Shown: positions 14,260-19,003 of the stretch, one piece after another
How the letters are laid out: every line of letters starts with the position of its first letter
Position numbering within the stretch: the first letter of the stretch is position 1
Notes under the pieces: generated by a model
Told to the model about the DNA's origin: nothing
Seen by the model: the letters and a program-made list of their open reading frames with translations, nothing else
Database searches by the model: none
Assembly (NCBI GenBank): GCA_900543475.1
Contig: UQRU01000034.1
Location: forward strand, 1-19,003
Length of the DNA: 19,003 nucleotides
Source of the DNA: an uncultured Eubacteriales bacterium
GTDB lineage: Bacteria > Bacillota > Clostridia > Christensenellales > CAG-138
Reading direction: 5' to 3'
Translations under genes and position numbers: made by a program

Positions 14260-15105
14260 CTATGCCAGCCGCTCCAGCAAATAAGGCAACGTACATTCAA
14301 AGCAAACCCCGTATCGGGCTTCCTGGCCTAACTGAGCGGTCATGGCAATGGTCCGTTGAGTATAGTCCACCGCGATGGCAGACGCTTCTTCCAGGGAGCG
14401 GTCCCGCAGCAACGCCGCCAAGAGGGCGCTGCCAAAAACGTCGCCGGTTCCATGGTAATAGCCTGGGATGCGTGGCTGGAAGGCATAGGAAACCTTACCA
14501 GTAGCCGTATCCAAGCAGGCAGCGCCCAGATCTGCATCGTCGAAATGCACGCCGGTCAATACCACCTTTGGCGCACCGATCTCTGCCAAGCGCTCCAGCA
14601 TCCCTTCGATATAGGCTTGGGTATACGGCCCCTCCACATAAGGCTCATCCAGCATAAAAGCTGCTTCCGTCAGATTTGGCACGATGATATCTGCCTTTGC
14701 GCACAGCTTGCGCATTTCCTTGGGAAATTCCGCGGCAAAGCCGCCGTATAGCTTGCCGTTATCCGCCATGGCAGGGTCCACCAACGCCAGGGTTTCCTTC
14801 CCCTTAAAGCGCCGGAACAGCTCCAACACCAGCTCGATTTGCCGGAAGGAGCCCAAATAGCCAGTATACAAAGCGTCAAAGGCTAATCCCAGGCTTTCCC
14901 AATGATCCGCAATGGGCAAAATATCCTCTGTCAGATCCCGGTAGGTATAGCCGGTAAAGCCCCCCGTATGGGTGGAAAGCACCGCCGTGGGCAGGATGGA
15001 CGTTTCTACCCCCACCGCGGAAATAATGGGTAGGGCAACCGTAAGGGAGCAACGCCCTACACAGGAAATATCGTGTACTGCCAACGCCCGTTTCTGTCGC
15101 TGCAT
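14260..15105 (-). CDS. Pyridoxal/pyridoxamine kinase (PdxK/PdxY family)
   Basis: This 281-aa ribokinase-fold kinase phosphorylates vitamin B6 vitamers for PLP salvage. It shows the N-terminal HDISCVGRCS, STHTG (44-48), TGYLG (81-85), the central VPNLTEAAFM (142-151) and the catalytic GTGDVFGS loop (219-226, base Asp222). Length fits the family. GGAGG lies 10 bases upstream of ATG 15105. It is transcribed divergently from a MocR/PdxR-type regulator with inverted repeats between them, the usual arrangement for B6 salvage control. A thiamine-pyrimidine kinase is less likely given the motifs and neighbour. Confidence 0.88.
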   Translation of the reverse strand: MQRQKRALAVHDISCVGRCSLTVALPIISAVGVETSILPTAVLSTHTGGFTGYTYRDLTEDILPIADHWESLGLAFDALYTGYLGSFRQIELVLELFRRFKGKETLALVDPAMADNGKLYGGFAAEFPKEMRKLCAKADIIVPNLTEAAFMLDEPYVEGPYTQAYIEGMLERLAEIGAPKVVLTGVHFDDADLGAACLDTATGKVSYAFQPRIPGYYHGTGDVFGSALLAALLRDRSLEEASAIAVDYTQRTIAMTAQLGQEARYGVCFECTLPYLLERLA

Positions 15106-15137
15106 ATATATAGAACCTCCTTGCCTGTTGGTTTTTC

Positions 15138-15204
15138 CTGGTCTATAATAATATAAAACTGATATTTTTAAAAAGCTCAGTTTTGCAATTTATTATAATA
15201 CCAG
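15138..15204. promoter_or_regulatory. Nested inverted repeats, probable PdxR operator and promoters
   Basis: An inner perfect 8-bp inverted repeat AAAACTGA (15155-15162) / TCAGTTTT (15177-15184) is enclosed by an outer pair, CTGGT (15138-15142) / ACCAG (15200-15204), with TATAATA (15144-15150) / TATTATA (15191-15197). All share nearly the same centre (about 15170). The TATAAT-like arms provide possible -10 boxes in both directions. The symmetry suits a dimeric MocR regulator controlling both divergent genes. Confidence 0.6.
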
Positions 15205-15217
15205 ATTAGGAGTGCCT

Positions 15218-16621
15218 ATGATTACCCTGGACCCCCGGCAGGAATCCGGCCGGCCATTGTATTGGCAGATCTATGCGCAAATTCGGCGGGACATTACCAG
15301 CGGCGCCCTTCCCGCCCGGGACAAGCTGCCCTCCAAGCGCGGCCTTGCCGCCTCCCTAGGGGTTAGCGTAACCACCGTGGATGCGGCCTATGCCCAGCTT
15401 GCCTGCGAAGGCTTTATTGAATCCCAGCCCAAGCGAGGTTTTTATGTATGCGCCCTGGGCGCTTTGAAGGCCCGGCCCCCCAAGGTGGAAAAAGTACAGG
15501 CGGCAGCCGTTTCTGCCCCTCCCTTGCAGGTGGATTTTTCCGCCTGGGCAGTGGACCCCCTGGCTTTTCCCTACAACACTTGGCGTAAATTGTTAAAAAA
15601 CGCCTTCAACGAATACGACGACCAGCTGCTGCACCGCACGCCGCCCCAGGGCGACCCGGCGCTGCGGTCCGCCATATCGGAATATCTATATAAAGCCCGG
15701 GGCGTACACTGCACAAAGGATCAGGTGGTGATCGGTGCCGGTACCAACCATTTGCTGCTGGTATTGGGATTTATCTTAGGCAATTCCTTTTCCGTCGCCC
15801 TGGAAAACCCGGTTTATAGCCAAGCATACCAGATCTTTTCCCGCATGGGCCATCCGGTGTTGCATGTGGACATCGATGCGGCGGGCATTCAGGTGGCGCC
15901 TCTACAGGGCCGGGAGCATACGGCGGTTTACGTTACCCCCTCCCATCAGTTTCCTCTGGGGATCAGCATGCCCATTTCCCGCCGGATCCAGCTGCTTCAC
16001 TGGGCAGAATCCGGCCAAGCCCGCTATATCATCGAGGACGATTATGACAGCGAATTTCGCTATACCACTCGCCCCCTTCCCTCTTTGCAAAGCATCGACA
16101 GCAGGGACCGGGTCATCTACCTTGGCACCTTTACCAAGTCTATTGCCCCGTCCTTACGAATCAGCTTCTTGGTGTTGCCGCCCAACCTGCTGGACCGCTA
16201 TCAAGAGGCTTATGGGATGTTTGGTTCCCCGGTATCTCGGCTGGAACAACGGGTGCTATATGCATTTTTAGAGGAGGGCTATTTTGAACGCCACGTAAAC
16301 AAGATGCGGGTGGTCTATCGCAATAAGCGCAGCTTCTTGGAAAAATCCTTGCGGGCCGCCTTTGGCGATAGGCTGGTCATCCAGGGGGAAAATGCCGGCC
16401 ACCATCTTCTGGTGGCCCCCCATAACGGCATGGATGAACCCATGCTTTGCGCCGCCGCCAAAAACCAGGGCGTAGGCGTATATCCCATTTCCCCCTACTT
16501 TATCGGCAAAATGCCCCCTTGCTACCAGGGGAATGTGCTGCTTGGCTACGGCGGCTTATCAGAAGAGCAGATCCAGCAGGGCGTCGGCCTGCTGCAAAAA
16601 GCCTGGGACACCCGCGGGTAG
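15218..16621 (+). CDS. MocR/GntR-family PLP-binding regulator, PdxR-like
   Basis: This 467-aa regulator joins an N-terminal GntR winged helix (about 1-78: GRPLYWQIYAQIRRDITSG, LPSKRGLAASLGVSVTTVD) to a class I aminotransferase-like domain (about 105-467). The latter keeps the PLP-site motifs: GAGTNHLL, EDDYDSEFRY (273-282) and the Schiff-base Lys307 in GTFTKSIAPSLR. ATG 15218 follows AGGAG by 5 bases; an in-frame GTG at 15212 overlaps that site. Divergence from a B6 kinase supports a PdxR role, sensing PLP and controlling salvage. GabR-like control of another pathway is less likely here. A hairpin (16601-16628) overlaps its stop codon. Confidence 0.87.
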   Translation: MITLDPRQESGRPLYWQIYAQIRRDITSGALPARDKLPSKRGLAASLGVSVTTVDAAYAQLACEGFIESQPKRGFYVCALGALKARPPKVEKVQAAAVSAPPLQVDFSAWAVDPLAFPYNTWRKLLKNAFNEYDDQLLHRTPPQGDPALRSAISEYLYKARGVHCTKDQVVIGAGTNHLLLVLGFILGNSFSVALENPVYSQAYQIFSRMGHPVLHVDIDAAGIQVAPLQGREHTAVYVTPSHQFPLGISMPISRRIQLLHWAESGQARYIIEDDYDSEFRYTTRPLPSLQSIDSRDRVIYLGTFTKSIAPSLRISFLVLPPNLLDRYQEAYGMFGSPVSRLEQRVLYAFLEEGYFERHVNKMRVVYRNKRSFLEKSLRAAFGDRLVIQGENAGHHLLVAPHNGMDEPMLCAAAKNQGVGVYPISPYFIGKMPPCYQGNVLLGYGGLSEEQIQQGVGLLQKAWDTRG

Positions 16622-16628
16622 CCCAGGC
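16601..16628 (-). terminator. Hairpin at the end of the MocR gene, leftward U-tract
   Basis: GCCTGGG (16601-16607) pairs with CCCAGGC (16622-16628), and an inner ACCCGCGGGT palindrome extends the stem. On the minus strand it is followed by TTTTTG, so it could stop transcripts coming from the symporter gene. It lies inside the 3' end of the convergent regulator gene and covers its TAG. Confidence 0.45.
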
Positions 16629-16702
16629 AAAAACCAGCCCACTGGGCGGGGAAAACTACAGGTTGGATGTTTTGCCGTCTTCTGCTAGACAAACCTTCGC
16701 AA

Positions 16703-16740
16703 AAACAAAAGGATGGGATACCCGCTGGGATATCCCATCC
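16703..16740 (-). terminator. Terminator of the symporter gene
   Basis: GGATGGGATA (16711-16720) and TATCCCATCC (16731-16740) make a perfect 10-bp stem. On the minus strand the run TTTTGTTTTTG follows. It lies about 74 bases after the symporter stop codon. Confidence 0.75.
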
Positions 16741-16774
16741 AAATCATACAATTGCGGCTCAAAAAGCCTGTTTC

Positions 16775-16815
16775 CTTGGGGCGCGGGTTTTTATACCGCC
16801 ATTCCAAGTTTTTTT
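16775..16815 (+). terminator. Possible rightward terminator for the MocR gene
   Basis: CTTGG (16775-16779) pairs with CCAAG (16804-16808) around further imperfect G/C pairing (GGCG-CGG with CCG-CC). Seven T residues (16809-16815) follow and run into the stop codon of the convergent symporter gene. The stem is interrupted, so this is tentative. Confidence 0.4.
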
Positions 16816-18160
16816 ATTTGTCCTTGCCCCTGCTGATGGCGACTACCAGTCCGGACAGGGCCAGCAAAGCCAACAAGTTGGGGAATACCATGATGCCGTT
16901 GAACAGGTCGGACAGGTTCCATACTAGATCCACCTTCAAAGTGGAACCGATGATGACGAATATCACCACTAACAAGGCGTAGATCTTCACAGCTTTCTGA
17001 CCGAAGAGGTACTTGATGTTCTGCTCGCCGAAGAAATACCAGCCAATAATGGTGGAGAAGGCGAAGAACAGCAGGCATATGGCAATGAACACGCCGCCAA
17101 AGTTGCCAAATACCTTGGAGAATGCCAACTGGGCCAGGGCGACGCCCTCCGCGCCGCTGCCAAGGGAGTTGGTGGAAAGGATCACCAGCGCGGTCAGGGT
17201 CAGCACCACGAAGGTATCCAGGAACACGCCGATCATAGCTACGATGCCCTGCTCCTCCGGCTTATCCACCTTGGCCACCGCGTGGGCGTGGGGCGTGGAG
17301 CCCATACCAGCTTCATTGGAGAACAGGCCGCGGGCTACGCCAAAGCGCATGGCAGCCTTTACCGTGATACCAGCGGCGCCGCCCAGGACTGCGGTGGGGT
17401 TGAAGGCGCCCACGAAAATCTGATAGAACACGTTGGGGATATTCTTGATGTTGGCGATAATGACCACCAGGCTGCCTACGATATACAGGGCCGCCATGAT
17501 GGGAACCATCTTCTCCGTAACGGAAGCGATCCGCTTCATGCCGCCCAGGAAGATGAAGGCCGCAATCGCCGCAATGATGATGCCGACGATAAGCTTGTTT
17601 ACGCCAAAGGCATTGTAGAAGGCGTCGCCAATGGAGTTGGACTGCACCATGTTGCCCATCAGGCCCAGGGCCAAAATGATGGCTACCGCAAAGAAGCCTG
17701 CCAGGAATTTCCCAAAGCCGCCCTTGAAGGCCTGCCGGATATAGTAAACCGGGCCGCCGATGACCTCGCCGGTCTCAGAGCGGGTCTTAAACTTTTGCGC
17801 CAGCACAGCCTCGCCGTAAATCGTCGCCATGCCGAAAAACGCGGATAGCCACATCCAGAAAATGGCGCCAGGACCGCCGGAAATCAACGCGGTTGCGCAG
17901 CCGGCGATGTTGCCCGTACCTACCTGGGCCGCAATGGCCGTGGCCAGCGCCTGGAAGGAGCTCATGCCGTCCTTGTCAGCCTGCTTGCCAAACAGGTTGA
18001 TGCCGCCAAATACCCGGCGCATCCCTTCGCCAAACTTGCGTACCTGGATGAATTTCAGCCGAATAGTGAAAATGATACCCGTGAGAACCAAAATATACAG
18101 CAGCAGGTTATTCCAGACAAAATCGCTGACTTGAGAAACGAGCGTTGCCAGTTGATCCAT
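16814..18160 (-). CDS. Alanine/glycine:cation symporter (AGCS family)
   Basis: This 448-aa integral membrane protein with about 10-11 hydrophobic segments imports alanine or glycine with Na+ (or H+). Family signatures are AAQVGTGNIAGCATAL (about 77-92), GGPGAIFWMW, GGPVYYI and GLFSNEAGMGSTPHAHA (about 283-299). Length is normal. GAAAGGAAG lies just upstream of ATG 18160. It is a single-gene unit with its own promoter (18241-18268) and terminator. Nothing ties it functionally to the neighbouring B6 module, though alanine metabolism is PLP-dependent. Confidence 0.92.
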   Translation of the reverse strand: MDQLATLVSQVSDFVWNNLLLYILVLTGIIFTIRLKFIQVRKFGEGMRRVFGGINLFGKQADKDGMSSFQALATAIAAQVGTGNIAGCATALISGGPGAIFWMWLSAFFGMATIYGEAVLAQKFKTRSETGEVIGGPVYYIRQAFKGGFGKFLAGFFAVAIILALGLMGNMVQSNSIGDAFYNAFGVNKLIVGIIIAAIAAFIFLGGMKRIASVTEKMVPIMAALYIVGSLVVIIANIKNIPNVFYQIFVGAFNPTAVLGGAAGITVKAAMRFGVARGLFSNEAGMGSTPHAHAVAKVDKPEEQGIVAMIGVFLDTFVVLTLTALVILSTNSLGSGAEGVALAQLAFSKVFGNFGGVFIAICLLFFAFSTIIGWYFFGEQNIKYLFGQKAVKIYALLVVIFVIIGSTLKVDLVWNLSDLFNGIMVFPNLLALLALSGLVVAISRGKDK

Positions 18161-18640
18161 TTGTTTGCTTCCTTTCTTTCACGCAATGATGATGTATGAT
18201 GCCAGGTGAAACACGTTATATTTTTTCAAATCCCTCCTTCTTTATAATGAATTGAACTGTTCCTTCAATGGCATAAAGTCATATTAAATTCCCATGCCGA
18301 ACAATATAGACATAAAAACACAGACTCAACAGTATATTTTTGAGTCGTTATTTTTTTATCATGTGTATGATACCCAATGGATCGCATTTCGTCAAGGTCT
18401 ATAGAAAGGCGGAGTTCCTTTATAGTTATTTACAATATTAACGACTTTTTAACGTCTATCACGCTTTTTCACGTTATTCCAGTAAAATGGCTGGGAATAA
18501 GCATTTTTTGCAATTTCTTCACAATGTTCATATTTTCGGTATATAGATAATCCCACGCCCAAAAAATCCGGGTCCTAAGCAAATGGTCGCCTTTCCCGCC
18601 TCCTAGCCAGGGAAATCTTATGCAACCTGCACATGCGAAT
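18161..18640. promoter_or_regulatory. AT-rich intergenic region upstream of the symporter
   Basis: About 480 bases without a convincing gene; the minus-strand reading through 18469-18828 has no recognisable protein and overlaps a terminator and a real gene. It contains the symporter promoter, an inverted repeat GACTCAA (18323-18329) / TTGAGTC (18340-18346) followed by a T-rich run on the plus strand, and two imperfect copies of an ACG-C-TTTTT-ACGTTA-like sequence near 18439-18477. The repeats may bind regulators. No structured RNA was recognised. Confidence 0.45.
18241..18268 (-). promoter_or_regulatory. Promoter of the AGCS symporter
   Basis: On the minus strand TTGAAG (18268-18263), a 16-base spacer and TATAAA (18246-18241) resemble a sigma-A promoter. 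The predicted leader is about 75 nt. Confidence 0.55.
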
Positions 18641-18646
18641 CCCAAC

Positions 18647-18685
18647 ATTAAAATAAAAAAGCCGGCATACCAAAGATATGCCGGC
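18647..18685 (-). terminator. Strong terminator of the surface-protein gene
   Basis: GCCGGCATA (18661-18669) and TATGCCGGC (18677-18685) form a perfect 9-bp stem with a 7-nt loop. On the minus strand TTTTTTATTTT follows. It lies 16 bases after the stop codon of the edge gene. Confidence 0.88.
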
Positions 18686-18701
18686 CTGACAGTTATTTTG
18701 C

Positions 18702-19003
18702 CTATCTGTTTTTCTGCCGGTTCCAGGCGGTCAGCGCACCGGCCACGCCCAGGGCCATCAGGCAGACCCACAGGGTCACGCACACCTGGTCGCCGGTCTT
18801 GGGCGGCAGGGTGCTGCGCACCACGCACAGGGTGAAGTAGGGGCTATTGACCCCGTCATAGCTGTTCTTGGCCCGGCAATAATACCGGTTGCCGTTATCC
18901 CCCATATCCGGCCAAATGGTCAGGCTGGCCCCCGTTGCCCCGGCAATGGCCACAAAGCCCCGGCCGTCGCCCCGGTCCACGAACCACTGGTAGCTGCTGG
19001 CCC
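18702..19003 (-). CDS. C-terminus of a cell-wall-anchored Ig-like surface protein (5' partial)
   Basis: Only the last ~100 codons are in the window; the frame is open to the right edge and begins ...ASSYQWFVDRGDG. The visible part matches a bacterial Ig-like repeat (YQWFVDRGDG, IAGATGASLTI, NRYYCRAKN). A sortase-type tail follows: LPPKTGD, a hydrophobic segment (VCVTLWVCLMALGVAGALTAW) and the basic end NRQKNR. The motif reads as PPKTG, or LPxTG with an extra proline, and should direct covalent attachment to peptidoglycan. No internal start should be taken as real; the GTG at 18980 lies inside the Ig-like domain. Confidence 0.8.
   Translation of the reverse strand, partial: ASSYQWFVDRGDGRGFVAIAGATGASLTIWPDMGDNGNRYYCRAKNSYDGVNSPYFTLCVVRSTLPPKTGDQVCVTLWVCLMALGVAGALTAWNRQKNR

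Noticed and set aside
18469..18828. Minus-strand open frame of 119 codons beside the surface-protein gene
   Set aside because: It overlaps the anchored-protein gene in another frame and runs through its strong terminator.

Overview
The window looks like a chromosomal segment from a Gram-positive, GC-rich anaerobe of the class Clostridia, probably gut-associated. The evidence is strong AGGAGG-type ribosome binding sites, a sortase-type anchor (PPKTG, hydrophobic stretch, basic tail), a PPi-type phosphofructokinase, an AGCS amino-acid symporter and a MocR/PdxR-type regulator. This placement is inference from gene content; no rRNA or other phylogenetic marker is present.

Left edge (1-445): no protein gene recognised. 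It holds a strong rightward terminator for something outside the window and a dense GC-rich nest of hairpins (201-344).

Main block (446-12881, all on the minus strand): twelve tightly packed genes read from right to left. They are an ABC importer of the sulfonate/taurine class (permease, ATPase, lipoprotein binding protein), a membrane histidine kinase with a LuxR-type response regulator, and then NagB-like, NagA-like, class II aldolase, divergent TIM, LarA-like, PPi-phosphofructokinase and a TauE/SafE exporter. Most gaps are 1-20 bases or overlaps. The enzymes would form a route from an N-acetylated C6-substituted amino sugar to triose-level products: deacetylate, deaminate/isomerise, phosphorylate, cleave, interconvert. 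No PTS or sugar kinase is present. The NagB-like and NagA-like proteins lack several residues that bind the substrate 6-phosphate in E. coli. The block is bracketed by a sulfonate-type importer and a TauE/SafE exporter. The main hypothesis is that a C6-sulfonated amino sugar, with sulfonate in place of the 6-phosphate, is degraded by a sulfoglycolysis-like path and the C3 sulfonate (or sulfite) is exported. This is inference. The conservative alternative is an unusual amino-sugar glycolysis operon.

Middle (12882-13244): a divergent regulatory region with overlapping inverted repeats and a good promoter for the aldose-1-epimerase-like gene (13245-14135, plus). A long hairpin separates that gene from a convergent pyridoxal/pyridoxamine kinase (14260-15105, minus). 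The kinase is divergent from a PdxR-like MocR regulator (15218-16621, plus), with nested inverted repeats between them. This is a vitamin B6 salvage module.

Right side: an alanine/glycine:cation symporter (16814-18160, minus) with its own promoter, about 540 bases of AT-rich non-coding DNA, a strong leftward terminator, and the C-terminus of a cell-wall-anchored Ig-like surface protein running off the right edge.
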